Source of the DNA: Archangium sp.
Lineage (GTDB): Bacteria; Myxococcota; Myxococcia; Myxococcales; Myxococcaceae
Length of the DNA: 64,000 nucleotides
Assembly: GCA_030681645.1 (NCBI GenBank)
Contig: JAUXRX010000055.1
Coordinates: 1-64,000, forward strand
Reading direction: 5' to 3'
The notes beneath the pieces are model-generated. The model was not told the DNA's origin and did not search any database. It saw only the letters and a list, made by a program, of their open reading frames with translations. A program made the translations under genes and the position numbers. Shown piece by piece: positions 17,447 to 25,810 of the stretch (position 1 is the first letter of the stretch; every line of letters starts with the position of its first letter).

Positions 17447-17550
17447 GAGGCCGCATAACACTGGCCGTGGCCCGGAAAGACAACACGATGGCACGCGCCC
17501 ACAGCAGCCCGCGTTGCCGTGAGGCTCCGCGCGCAGGCATTCTCCGCCCC

Positions 17551-18351
17551 ATGCCCAGCATCGAAGTGCGCGACTTCCGCTTTCCGCTCACCAACGTACC
17601 TCGCGACTGGCACGCGCGGGGCGCCGCGGTCAGCGCGTACTTCGACCAGCTCTCCGTCTTCTTCCCGTTGGGTGAACGCTTCTTCGTGCGCAGCGTGAAG
17701 CACTACGCGCCGAAGGTGGCGGGCACGCCGCTGGAGAAGGACGTCGCCGCGTTCTGCGCGCAGGAAGGTCATCACGGCCGCGAGCACGTCGCCTACAACG
17801 AGCGCCTCGCGGGCTTCGGCCTGCCCATCACCGGCCTCGAGAAGAACGTGCGCTTCCTCCTCGGCATCTCGCAGCGCTTCTTCTCGCACCGCCGCCAGCT
17901 CGCCATCACCTGCGCCCTCGAGCACTTCACCTCGGTCTTGGGCGAGTTCATGCTGGCCAGGCCCGAGGTGCTCGAGGGCAGCGACCCGACCATGGCGGCG
18001 CTCTGGCGCTGGCACGCCGCCGAAGAGAACGAGCACCGCAGCGTGGCCTTCGACGTCTACCGCGCGGCTGGCGGCACCTGGTTCGAGCGCTGCCGGGTGA
18101 TGGTGCTGGTGTCGATCTTCTTCTGGGGCCTGGTGCTGCTGCAGCAGCTCGTCTTCATGTTCAAGCGTGGCATCCTCTTCTCCGTGCGCGAACACTGGCG
18201 GCTCTTCCGCTTCAGCTTCCTCGACCCGGGCGCGTTGAGCAGCCTCATCGCCCCGTACCTCACGTACTTCCGCCGCGACTTCCACCCGGCGGCGCGCGGT
18301 GGCTTCGAGCTCATCGAGGCGTGGAAGCGCTCGTTGCCGGCAGTGGAATGA
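17551..18351 (+). CDS. Ferritin-like metal-dependent hydrolase (PF10118 type)
   Basis: A 266-residue protein of the predicted metal-dependent hydrolase family. Likely metal ligands are in AQEGHHGREH (near residue 70-80) and HAAEENEHRSVAFDVY (near 155-165), with a further Glu in ALEHF. A hydrophobic stretch (VMVLVSIFFWGLVLLQQLVF) near residue 195 suggests membrane association. The gene overlaps the flavin monooxygenase by 4 bp. That pairing suggests a shared oxidative pathway for a hydrophobic substrate. The ATG at 17551 follows a CATTCT hexamer by 7 bases. Confidence 0.82.
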   Translation: MPSIEVRDFRFPLTNVPRDWHARGAAVSAYFDQLSVFFPLGERFFVRSVKHYAPKVAGTPLEKDVAAFCAQEGHHGREHVAYNERLAGFGLPITGLEKNVRFLLGISQRFFSHRRQLAITCALEHFTSVLGEFMLARPEVLEGSDPTMAALWRWHAAEENEHRSVAFDVYRAAGGTWFERCRVMVLVSIFFWGLVLLQQLVFMFKRGILFSVREHWRLFRFSFLDPGALSSLIAPYLTYFRRDFHPAARGGFELIEAWKRSLPAVE

Positions 18352-19796
18352 GCCAGCTCGACGTCATCATCATCGGGTCCGGCTTCTCCGGGCTCGGCAT
18401 GGCCATCGCGCTGCAACGCGAGGGCAGGCGCTACGTGGTGCTCGAGAAGGGCGCCGGCGTGGGCGGCACGTGGCGCGAGAACCACTACCCGGGCTGCGCG
18501 TGCGACGTGCCGTCCCACCTCTATTCGTTCTCCTTCGCGCCGAACGCGCTTTGGACGCGCCAGTACGCACCGCAGAAGGAGATCCTCGCCTACCTCGAGC
18601 GCTGCGCCGTCGAGCACGGCGTGGTGCCGCAGTGCCGCTTCGGCGCCGAGGTGAACGCGTGCGTGTTCGACGACGCCACGTCCACGTGGACGGTGACCAC
18701 GAAGCAGGGTGAGCAGTTCCGCGCGCGGCACCTGGTGCTCGGCGTGGGCGCGCTGCACCACCCGAAGTTCCCCGACGTGCCGGGGCGCGAGACGTTCGAG
18801 GGGCCGCAGCTGCACTCCGCCGCGTGGGACGAGGCGGTGCCGCTGGAAGGCAAGCGGGTAGCGGTGGTGGGCACCGGCGCGTCGGCGATTCAGCTGGTGC
18901 CCGCGCTCGCGCCGAAGGTGAAGCAGCTCACGCTCTTTCAGCGCACGCCCGCGTGGGTGATTTCGCGGCGCGACGCGCCCATCTCGCGCCTCGCGAAGTG
19001 GCTGTACCGGGTGGCGCCGTGGCTGATGAAGCTCACCCGCGCGCGCATCTACTGGCGGCTCGAGAGCTACGCCTTCGGCTTCACCCGCTGGCCGAAGGTG
19101 CTCAAGGCCGCCGAGTGGCTGGGCAAGCGGCACCTGCGGCAGCAGGTGCACTCGCCCGCGCTGCAGGAACGCCTCACGCCGAAGTACGCCGCGGGGTGCA
19201 AGCGCATCCTGCTGTCCGATGACTATTACCCGGCCTTCAACCGGCCCAACGTCACGCTCGAGAGCTGCGCGGTGAAGGAGGTGACGCCCACCGGCGTGGT
19301 GACGCCCGATGGCCGCCACGTGGCGTGCGACGTCATCGCCTGGTGCACCGGCTTCGACGTGGCGGCGCCGCTGTCGAAGCTGAAGGTGACGGGCCGGGCG
19401 GGGAAGGACCTGGGCGAGACCTGGAAGGACGGACTCCACGCGTACCGGGGCACCACGGTGCCGGGCTTCCCCAACATGTTCGTGCTCATGGGGCCGAACA
19501 CCGGGCTCGGGCACAACTCGATGGTCTACATGATCGAGTCGCAGATCCACTTCGCCCTGGCGCACCTGCGCGCGATGGACGCGGCGGGGGCGAAGAGCGT
19601 CGAGGTGACCGAGGTGGCCGAGCGCGAGTTCAACCAATCGCTCCAGGAGAAGCTGCCCCGCACGGTGTGGGCGTCGGGCTGCACCAGCTGGTACCTCGAC
19701 GCGCACGGCCGCAACGTGATGCTCTGGCCGGGCCGCACGTTCGAGTTCCGCAAGCTCACGCGCGAGGTGGAGCTGGAGCACGTGACGCTCGACTGA
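18348..19796 (+). CDS. Flavin-containing / Baeyer-Villiger-type monooxygenase
   Basis: A 482-residue FAD- and NADPH-dependent monooxygenase. The FAD Rossmann motif GSGFSG lies at about 10-15, followed by VGGTWRENHYPGCACDVPS typical of the Baeyer-Villiger/FMO class. The NADPH motif VVGTGASAIQ is near residue 172. The late motif IAWCTGFD and MGPNTGLGHNS near 350-390 are also characteristic. It inserts one oxygen atom into ketones, aldehydes or heteroatoms; substrate unknown. Coupled to the upstream ferritin-like hydrolase by a 4-bp overlap. Confidence 0.92.
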   Translation: MSQLDVIIIGSGFSGLGMAIALQREGRRYVVLEKGAGVGGTWRENHYPGCACDVPSHLYSFSFAPNALWTRQYAPQKEILAYLERCAVEHGVVPQCRFGAEVNACVFDDATSTWTVTTKQGEQFRARHLVLGVGALHHPKFPDVPGRETFEGPQLHSAAWDEAVPLEGKRVAVVGTGASAIQLVPALAPKVKQLTLFQRTPAWVISRRDAPISRLAKWLYRVAPWLMKLTRARIYWRLESYAFGFTRWPKVLKAAEWLGKRHLRQQVHSPALQERLTPKYAAGCKRILLSDDYYPAFNRPNVTLESCAVKEVTPTGVVTPDGRHVACDVIAWCTGFDVAAPLSKLKVTGRAGKDLGETWKDGLHAYRGTTVPGFPNMFVLMGPNTGLGHNSMVYMIESQIHFALAHLRAMDAAGAKSVEVTEVAEREFNQSLQEKLPRTVWASGCTSWYLDAHGRNVMLWPGRTFEFRKLTREVELEHVTLD

Positions 19797-19802
19797 CCGT
19801 CA

Positions 19803-19843
19803 TCCCTCTCCCCGAGGGGGAGAGGGTCGGGGAGAGGGCAAAC
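19803..19843. repeat. Palindromic CCCTCTCCCC-type intergenic repeat
   Basis: CCCTCTCCCCGAGGGGGAGAGGG forms a perfect hairpin, followed by a second GGGGAGAGGG and GCAAACC. It sits between the monooxygenase stop and the lipoprotein start and may end transcription of the former. Confidence 0.78.
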
Positions 19844-19860
19844 CGTGCTACCCACCCACG

Positions 19861-20568
19861 ATGCGAACCGTCCTCCTGCTGTGCGCGCTCTCGCTTGTCG
19901 GCTGTCAGAAGACCAACCGGGAAGTCCTCGACGCGGCGAAGCCGGCCTGGGCCGCGGTGCGCACCTCGCTCCCCGCGCTGCGGCGACTGGTGAACGACGC
20001 CCCCCCCGAGGGCAAGCTCGACGGCGTCTCGTGGACGGAAGCGGACACCGCGGAGGCGAGCGTCTCGTTCCTCACCGCCGAGCAGCTCGGCGATCCCGAC
20101 GTCGAGCTCGACGAGGGGCAGAAGCTGAGCCGGCTCGATCTCTACGAGGGTGGCAACTTCCTCAACTGCCTGCAGTGGACGGGGCCGCGCAGCCCGATGA
20201 GCCCGCGCGCGCTGGATGAACGGAACGGCGACTCGATCCGCGCGCAGTGCGACGCAGGGCTCGCCACGAAGTACCTGGTGGTGCTCGACACCATCAAGAG
20301 CACCCTGCCGGTGCTGACCGGTGAGGGCGTCTTCGCCGGCGGCGAAGCGACGGTGCGCGTGACGGTCATCGACCGGCTCGCCCCCAGGGCCCTCGTCACC
20401 TTCACCGTCGACGGCAAGCCGGGCGAGAAGGTGCGCTACGAGGTGCGGCCCGGCGAAGAGAAGGAAGCGAAGCTCGCGCAGGCCGTGCACTCCACCATGT
20501 GGGGCGACGCGAAGCGGCAGATCTTCGAGGGGCTGCGGCAGCGGGGCGCCACCATCACCCCCCGCTGA
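19861..20568 (+). CDS. Lipoprotein of unknown function
   Basis: A 235-residue protein with signal peptide and lipobox LVGC (Cys15), so lipid-anchored, probably in the outer membrane or periplasm. Mature residues show no motif I recognise; two Cys (NCLQW, AQCDAG) could pair. A beta-rich segment lies near 165-200 (TVRVTVIDRLAPRALVTFTVDG). A TACCCA hexamer sits 6 bases before the ATG. It is flanked by intergenic repeats on both sides and seems to be a single-gene unit. Confidence 0.75.
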   Translation: MRTVLLLCALSLVGCQKTNREVLDAAKPAWAAVRTSLPALRRLVNDAPPEGKLDGVSWTEADTAEASVSFLTAEQLGDPDVELDEGQKLSRLDLYEGGNFLNCLQWTGPRSPMSPRALDERNGDSIRAQCDAGLATKYLVVLDTIKSTLPVLTGEGVFAGGEATVRVTVIDRLAPRALVTFTVDGKPGEKVRYEVRPGEEKEAKLAQAVHSTMWGDAKRQIFEGLRQRGATITPR

Positions 20569-20641
20569 ACCCCGGCCCTGGCGCCACTTCGGCTATGAGC
20601 ACGGTACTGGCTGGGCCGGTGACTTCGCACGGAGTAGTCGG

Positions 20642-20686
20642 CCCCTCACCCCGCCCTCTCCCCGCTTCGCAGGGAGAGGGAGACAG
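20642..20686. repeat. Palindromic CCCTCTCCCC-type intergenic repeat
   Basis: CCCTCACCCCGCCCTCTCCCCG, a short loop, then the complementary CAGGGAGAGGGAGA. It is the same family as at 15234, in reverse orientation, just before the aldehyde dehydrogenase start. Confidence 0.78.
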
Positions 20687-20695
20687 GATCCCTCG

Positions 20696-22129
20696 ATGCT
20701 GAAGCCCCGCTACCCGTATTACCTCGCCAACGAGCCCGTGTTCGCCAACGAGGCGCTCGAGGTCACCGACAAGTTCACCGGCGCCGTCGCCACCCGCGTC
20801 GCGCTGGCCGACGCGAAGGCCATCGACGCGGGCATCGCCGCCGCGCACGACGCGCGCGAGGCGATGGCGAAGGTCCCTCCCTATCAGCGCCGCGACGTGC
20901 TCATGCACTGCGCGAAGAAGTTCCAGGAGCGCTTCGACGAGCTGGCGATGGCGCTGTGCATCGAGGCGGGCAAGCCCATCCGCGACGCGCGCGGCGAGGT
21001 GACCCGGCTCATCGACACCTTCCGCGAGGGCGCTGAAGAGGCGACGCGGCTCCATGGGGAGGTGCTCAACCTCGAGATCTCCGCCCGCGCGCGCGGCTAC
21101 CGCGGCATGACGAAGCGCGTGCCGATCGGCCCGTGCTCGTTCATCAGCCCCTTCAACTTTCCGCTCAACCTCGCCGCGCACAAGGTGGCGCCCGCCCTCG
21201 CCGCCGGCTGCACCTGGGTGCTCAAGCCCGCCAGCCGCACCCCCATCGGCGCGCTCATCATCGGCGAGGTGCTCTCGGAGACCGACCTGCCGAAGGGCGC
21301 GTTCAGCATCCTCCCCGCGCACCGCGGCGGCGCCGACCTGTTCACCACCGACCCCCGCCTCAAGCTGCTGTCCTTCACCGGCAGCCCCGCGGTGGGCTGG
21401 GACCTCAAGGCGAAGGCCGGTCAGAAGAAGGTGGTGCTCGAGCTCGGCGGCAACGCGGCCTGCGTGGTCGACGAGGATCAACGCGACCGCCTCGACCACG
21501 TCGTTTCCCGCCTCGTCACCGGCGCCTTCTACCAATCGGGCCAGAGCTGCATCAGCGTGCAGCGGATCATCGCGCACGAGGCCGTGTACGACGAGCTCCG
21601 CGCCCGCCTGGTCACCGCCACCCGCGCGCTCATCGCCGGAGATCCAAAGCAGGAAGACACCTTCATCGGTCCGATGATCAGCGAGGGCGAGGCCGCGCGC
21701 CTCGACGGGTGGATCCAGTCCGCCGTGCGCGCCGGCGGCAAGCTGCTGTGCGGCGGCCAGCGCACCGGCGCGATGCTCGAGGCCACCGTGCTCGAAGATG
21801 TGCCCGCCACCGAGCCGCTCGTCACCGAGGAGGCCTTCGGCCCCGTGGTCGTGCTCTCGAAGGTGAAGAGCTACGACGCCGCGCTCGCCGCGGTGAACGA
21901 CTCGAAGTTCGGGCTGCAGGCCGGCGTGTTCACCAACGACCTGCACCGCGCCCTGCGCGCCTGGGACGTGCTCGAGGTCGGCGGGGTGCTCATCAACGAG
22001 GTCCCGAGTTGGCGCGTGGACAACATGCCCTACGGCGGCGTGAAGGACTCGGGACTGGGCCGCGAAGGGGTGCGTTACGCCATGGAAGACATGACCGAGG
22101 TCCGGCTGCTCGTGATCAAGGGCCCGTGA
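20696..22129 (+). CDS. NAD(P)-dependent aldehyde dehydrogenase family protein
   Basis: A 477-residue ALDH superfamily enzyme of normal length. The general base is Glu249 in LELGGNAA and the nucleophile is Cys285 in GQSCISVQR; Asn154 in SPFNFPLN supplies the oxyanion hole. Oxidises an aldehyde to the acid with NAD or NADP. The sequence around the cofactor site (KPASRTP, FTGSPAVGW) resembles the lactaldehyde/succinate-semialdehyde-type group, but the substrate cannot be fixed. It is the first of three same-strand genes, though the sigma factor starts 53 bp later and may have its own signals. Confidence 0.92.
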   Translation: MLKPRYPYYLANEPVFANEALEVTDKFTGAVATRVALADAKAIDAGIAAAHDAREAMAKVPPYQRRDVLMHCAKKFQERFDELAMALCIEAGKPIRDARGEVTRLIDTFREGAEEATRLHGEVLNLEISARARGYRGMTKRVPIGPCSFISPFNFPLNLAAHKVAPALAAGCTWVLKPASRTPIGALIIGEVLSETDLPKGAFSILPAHRGGADLFTTDPRLKLLSFTGSPAVGWDLKAKAGQKKVVLELGGNAACVVDEDQRDRLDHVVSRLVTGAFYQSGQSCISVQRIIAHEAVYDELRARLVTATRALIAGDPKQEDTFIGPMISEGEAARLDGWIQSAVRAGGKLLCGGQRTGAMLEATVLEDVPATEPLVTEEAFGPVVVLSKVKSYDAALAAVNDSKFGLQAGVFTNDLHRALRAWDVLEVGGVLINEVPSWRVDNMPYGGVKDSGLGREGVRYAMEDMTEVRLLVIKGP

Positions 22130-22182
22130 CGGAATTCGGGGCTGGCGACACTCACCGGGGTGTGAGTCGATTGCTCGCCGCC

Positions 22183-22737
22183 ATGCCAACCGAAGTCCCC
22201 GACATCGCGAGGCTCTACCAGGCCCATGCGCGACAGGTGTGGCGCACGCTGGTGCGGCTGGGCGTCTCCAGCGCCGCCGTCGAGGACGCCGTGCAGGACG
22301 TGTTCCTCACCGCGCACCAGCGGCTCGCGGGCTTCGAGGGCCGCTCGAACGCGGGCACCTGGCTGGTGGGCATCGCGGTGCGCGTGGCGGCGAACGCCCG
22401 GCGCGCGGTGCAACGCCGGGGGCCGGTGCGCCTGCTCGACGATGGCCTGGTCGACCCCGGCAGCGCGCCTGATCAACGCCTCGAGCAGCAGCGCAAGCTG
22501 CACGAGCTCGAGCGGGTGCTCTCCCAGCTCCCCGAGGAGCAGCGCGAGGTGGTGGTGCTGGTGGACCTCGAGCAGCTCACCGCGCCGCAGGCCGCCGAGG
22601 CCCTCGAGGTGAAGCTGAACACCGTCTACTCGCGGCTGCGCCTGGGCCGCGCTGCGCTCACCCGTGCCCTCAACCCGCCCCCCGAGCCCGAGCCGGTCCA
22701 CCCGGTGGACGAGAGCACCCAGAAGGAGTCCCGATGA
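22183..22737 (+). CDS. ECF-type RNA polymerase sigma factor
   Basis: A 184-residue sigma-70-family protein. Region 2 spans about 8-75 (IARLYQAHARQVWRTL, VEDAVQDVFLTAHQRLAGFEGRSNAGTWL split by a short segment) and region 4 spans about 110-165 (LSQLPEEQREVVVLVDLEQLTAPQAAEAL then KLNTVYSRLRLGR). No region 3, as expected for ECF factors. It overlaps by 4 bp the next gene, a single-pass membrane protein that is a candidate anti-sigma factor. The ATG at 22183 is chosen because it fits the usual ECF start; a GTG at 22162 is also possible. Confidence 0.9.
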   Translation: MPTEVPDIARLYQAHARQVWRTLVRLGVSSAAVEDAVQDVFLTAHQRLAGFEGRSNAGTWLVGIAVRVAANARRAVQRRGPVRLLDDGLVDPGSAPDQRLEQQRKLHELERVLSQLPEEQREVVVLVDLEQLTAPQAAEALEVKLNTVYSRLRLGRAALTRALNPPPEPEPVHPVDESTQKESR

Positions 22738-24197
22738 GTGACCAGGATGAAGTGCCCGACCTCTCTTCCGAGGCGAAGACCTTCCTCGAGCGGCATGAGC
22801 GCACGGGCGAGCCGCCCGCCGCCGGCCTCGAGCGGGGCAAGCAGCGGCTCGCGGCGCTCACCCAGGGCGCCGTGCCCGCGCGTCAACTCAAGCGGCGTTC
22901 GTTGCTGCCGCCCGAGGTGACCGCCGCCGCCGCGGTGGTGGCGATCGTGCTCGGGGTGCAGGTGCTCTATCTCGCGCTGCGCCCCGACCCCATCGTCGTG
23001 ACCAGTCCGGAACCCGCGCAGCCCCACGAGCCCCTGCCTCTCGAGGTCGCGCAGAGCCCCGACCGCGACGCGAAGGCGCTCGTCAGGGCCTGGCGCGCGG
23101 GCGATCTCGAGGGCGCGAACCGCCTCGCCTCGAAGGACTGCAGCAGCGAGGTCTGCCGGCCGCTCGCCTCTGACGTGGCGCGGGCGGTGGGCCTGGCCAG
23201 GCGCCTCGACGCGCTCAGCCCGGAAGAGCTCGATGAGCTGGGGCTGCTCGACGCGAAGCTCGCCGACGGGCGCTCGACCCCGCTCGGGCGGATGGTGGCG
23301 AAGCGGCAGAACGGCATGGGCGGCAACACGCCGCTGTCGCCCGCCGCGCGCACCGAGGCCGAGCAGTTGTTCGCCGAGGCCCAGGACGAGAGGCGGGCGA
23401 AGAACTTCGAGCGCGCCGCGGTTCGCCTGGAGAAGTGCATGAAGATCGCCCCCAGCTACGCCCCCTGCTACCGGCAGGCGGGCAGCGTCTACGCCGCCAT
23501 CGCCACGCGCGATCAGAGCGCCGCCGACATGGAGAAGGCCCGCCGCTACTACGAGTACTACGTCGAGATCGCGGCCCCCGACGACGAGTACCTGCCGAAG
23601 GTGCAGGCCATTCTCGAGCAGGCCCGCGAGCCGGAAAAGCGCAGCGAGCCTCAGGCCGTGAACTTCACGCTCCCCCCGGGGAGCCATGGCCAGGTCAACC
23701 TCGAGCAGGACATCGCGCGGATCGCCGTGGGTGATCCGTCGGTCGCCGACGTGTCTCCCGCGGGCACCCGTGGCTTGCGCATCAGGGCCGCCAGCCCGGG
23801 GAAGACCACCATCCTGGTGTGGTTCACCAACGGCCAGCGGCAGAGCGTGCTGGTCAGCGTCGACGCTTCCGCGGGCAGGTCGGTGCAGGACCTCTTCGAC
23901 GAGGCCGACCGGGCCCGGAAGGCCGGTGATTGGCTCAGCGCCCTCAAGCTCGCCCGGGAGGCGCGGCTGAGGGATCCGAATCACGTGGGCGCGGGCCGCA
24001 TCGTGGTCGAAGCGGCCACCGAGGCGAAGGAGGCCTACCTGCGCGGCTACCAGCTCAGGGAGACGGACCCCGCAGAGGCGATCAAGCTGTTCAAGTTCGT
24101 CATCAGCATCACCGACGACGGCGACGATGTTCACCAGAAGGCGATGGCCCGGGTGGGCGAGCTCGACCGGGTGGACGAGCTCGAGGACACGCTTTGA
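22734..24197 (+). CDS. Membrane TPR protein with CpaC-type N domain, candidate anti-sigma
   Basis: A 487-residue protein. Residues 1-60 are cytoplasmic and charged; one membrane helix lies at about 62-84; the rest is extracytoplasmic. TPR-like repeats occupy about 205-290 and 380-480. Between them (about 308-375) is a domain that looks like the pilus/secretin N-terminal domain (PF13629 type) seen at the start of CpaC and RhcC: VNLEQDIARIAVGDPSVADVSP followed by KTTILVWF. The short N-terminus plus helix directly after an ECF sigma gene, with ATGA overlap, suggests it holds the sigma factor. No zinc-finger motif is visible, so that role is inferred from layout. Confidence 0.75.
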   Translation: MSDQDEVPDLSSEAKTFLERHERTGEPPAAGLERGKQRLAALTQGAVPARQLKRRSLLPPEVTAAAAVVAIVLGVQVLYLALRPDPIVVTSPEPAQPHEPLPLEVAQSPDRDAKALVRAWRAGDLEGANRLASKDCSSEVCRPLASDVARAVGLARRLDALSPEELDELGLLDAKLADGRSTPLGRMVAKRQNGMGGNTPLSPAARTEAEQLFAEAQDERRAKNFERAAVRLEKCMKIAPSYAPCYRQAGSVYAAIATRDQSAADMEKARRYYEYYVEIAAPDDEYLPKVQAILEQAREPEKRSEPQAVNFTLPPGSHGQVNLEQDIARIAVGDPSVADVSPAGTRGLRIRAASPGKTTILVWFTNGQRQSVLVSVDASAGRSVQDLFDEADRARKAGDWLSALKLAREARLRDPNHVGAGRIVVEAATEAKEAYLRGYQLRETDPAEAIKLFKFVISITDDGDDVHQKAMARVGELDRVDELEDTL

Positions 24198-24968
24198 TCA
24201 CCCCTTCGCGAGCTTCGCCAGCTTGCGCTCGGCCTTCTTGAGCCGCCTGGCCACGCTGGGCCCGTCGACGGCCTTCTCCAGCGCGCCCACCACCGTCTGG
24301 AGGATCTTCACGCGCGCGTGGAGCTTGTCGTTCGCCTCCACCACCGTCCAGGGCGCGAAGGTGGTGCTGGTGCGCTCGAGCAGCTCGTCGATCGCCGCCT
24401 CGTAGGCTCCCCACTTCTCGCGGTTGCGCCAGTCGTCCTCGGTGAGCTTGTACGAGCGGTAGGGGTCCTTGCCGCGCTCCTGGAAGCGCTTGAGCTGCTC
24501 CTTCTTGTCGATGTGCAGGAAGAACTTCCCCACCACCATGCCGAAGTCGACGAGCTGGTGCTCGAACTCGGTGATCTCGCGGTACGCGCGCTGCCACGCG
24601 TCCTCCGAGCAGAAGCCCTCGACGCGCTCCACCATCACGCGCCCGTACCAGCTGCGATCGAAGATGGTGAAGTGCCCGGCCTTGGGCAGGTGCTTCCAGA
24701 AGCGCCAGAGATAGTGGTGCTGCTTCTCGTCGCCCTGGGGCGCGGCCACCGGCACCACGGTGTACCCGCGGGGATCGAGCACCTGGGTGAGCCGCTTGAT
24801 GGCGCCGCCCTTCCCCGCCGCGTCCCAGCCCTCGAACATGAGCACCGCGGGAACGCGCTTCTGGAACGCTTCCCAGTGGAGCTCACGCAGCTTCACCTGC
24901 AACGCGGGGAGCTGCTTCTCGTAGTCGTCGCGGTCGAGGTGCACCGAGAGGTCGATGGTGCTCAGCAT
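24198..24968 (-). CDS. PPK2-family polyphosphate kinase/phosphotransferase (second of tandem pair)
   Basis: A 256-residue PPK2 domain protein. Walker A GWDAAGKG is at 47-54 and the lid/Walker B motif DRSWYGRV at 104-111; the PPK2 signature segment YLWRFW is at 86-91. Family members move phosphate between polyphosphate and AMP, ADP or GDP. The ATG at 24968 overlaps the previous stop (TGATG); a GTG three bases further upstream is possible. Its motifs stand at exactly the same residue numbers as in the upstream paralogue, so the two genes arose by duplication. Confidence 0.9.
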   Translation of the reverse strand: MLSTIDLSVHLDRDDYEKQLPALQVKLRELHWEAFQKRVPAVLMFEGWDAAGKGGAIKRLTQVLDPRGYTVVPVAAPQGDEKQHHYLWRFWKHLPKAGHFTIFDRSWYGRVMVERVEGFCSEDAWQRAYREITEFEHQLVDFGMVVGKFFLHIDKKEQLKRFQERGKDPYRSYKLTEDDWRNREKWGAYEAAIDELLERTSTTFAPWTVVEANDKLHARVKILQTVVGALEKAVDGPSVARRLKKAERKLAKLAKG

Positions 24969-25780
24969 CACTCGGCTCCCTTCGTGGCCTGCTTCTTCTT
25001 CGGAGGTGACTTCGGGCGAGGCGGCTTCGCCACCACGTCACTGAGCCGCGTGGCGCCGGGGAGCTTGCCGATGGCCTTGAGCCGTTTTTCCATCGCCTGC
25101 ACCACGCGCTCGAACAGCTCGACGGTGGCCCAGCGCTTGTCGGTGGCCTCGACCACCACCCACGGGGCGTTGGTGGTGGAGGTGCGCTCGAGCATCTCTT
25201 CGTACACGCCCAGGTACTCGCGGTACTGGCCGTGGCGGCGCCAGTCCTCGGGCTGAATCTTCCACGCGGTGTGGAAGTCGGCCTCGGCCTTCTCGAAGCG
25301 CTTCCTCTGTTCCTTCCTGGTGATGTGCAGGAACAGCTTCACCAGCACCTGGCCGTCGTCGGTGAGGGCGCGCTCGAAGTCGTTGATCTCCTGGTACGCG
25401 CGCTCGACCTCGTCGGGGCGGGCGAGCTTCTCGACGCGCTCGACGCCGACGCGGCCGTACCAGGAGCGATCGAACACCACGATCTCCCCGTAGGCGGGCA
25501 GCTTCATCCAGAAGCGCCACAGCCAGGGGCGGTACAGCTCTTCCTCCAGGGGCGCGTTGGTCGAGCGCACCTTGAAGCCGCGCGGGTCGAGCCGCTCCAC
25601 CAGCTTGCCCACGAGCGTGCCCTTGCCCGCCGAGTCCCAGCCCTCGAGCACGAGGGTGACGGCGATGGGGGCGTGGAGCGCCGCCTGCTGCAGAATGCGG
25701 AGCCGCTCCTGGAGCTTCTTCAGCTTCGGTTCAGCTTCTTCCTTCGTGAGCGCGCGCGAGAGGTCGACCTTTTCGAGCAT
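24968..25780 (-). CDS. PPK2-family polyphosphate kinase/phosphotransferase (first of tandem pair)
   Basis: A 270-residue PPK2 protein with Walker A GWDSAGKG at 47-54 and DRSWYGRV at 104-111. The C-terminus ends in a Lys/Pro-rich tail (about 250-270). It overlaps the next paralogue by one base. In polyphosphate:AMP phosphotransferases of Pseudomonas and Acinetobacter two PPK2 domains are fused in one chain; here two intact-looking domains are separate genes. Both keep the catalytic motifs. Start ATG at 25780 is 6 bases after a TAAGCT hexamer. Confidence 0.9.
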   Translation of the reverse strand: MLEKVDLSRALTKEEAEPKLKKLQERLRILQQAALHAPIAVTLVLEGWDSAGKGTLVGKLVERLDPRGFKVRSTNAPLEEELYRPWLWRFWMKLPAYGEIVVFDRSWYGRVGVERVEKLARPDEVERAYQEINDFERALTDDGQVLVKLFLHITRKEQRKRFEKAEADFHTAWKIQPEDWRRHGQYREYLGVYEEMLERTSTTNAPWVVVEATDKRWATVELFERVVQAMEKRLKAIGKLPGATRLSDVVAKPPRPKSPPKKKQATKGAE

Positions 25781-25786
25781 TCGCGC

Positions 25787-25792
25787 AGCTTA
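25787..25792 (-). promoter_or_regulatory. Putative -10 element 6 nt before the PPK2 operon start
   Basis: On the minus strand TAAGCT is followed by six bases and the ATG at 25780. There is no Shine-Dalgarno site. This fits a leaderless or near-leaderless transcript. Confidence 0.45.
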
Positions 25793-25810
25793 TTCACCGC
25801 CCAGCGAAGA

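Noticed and set aside
18057..19781. 574-codon minus-strand frame under the flavin monooxygenase
   Set aside because: Shadow of a well-supported enzyme on the other strand.
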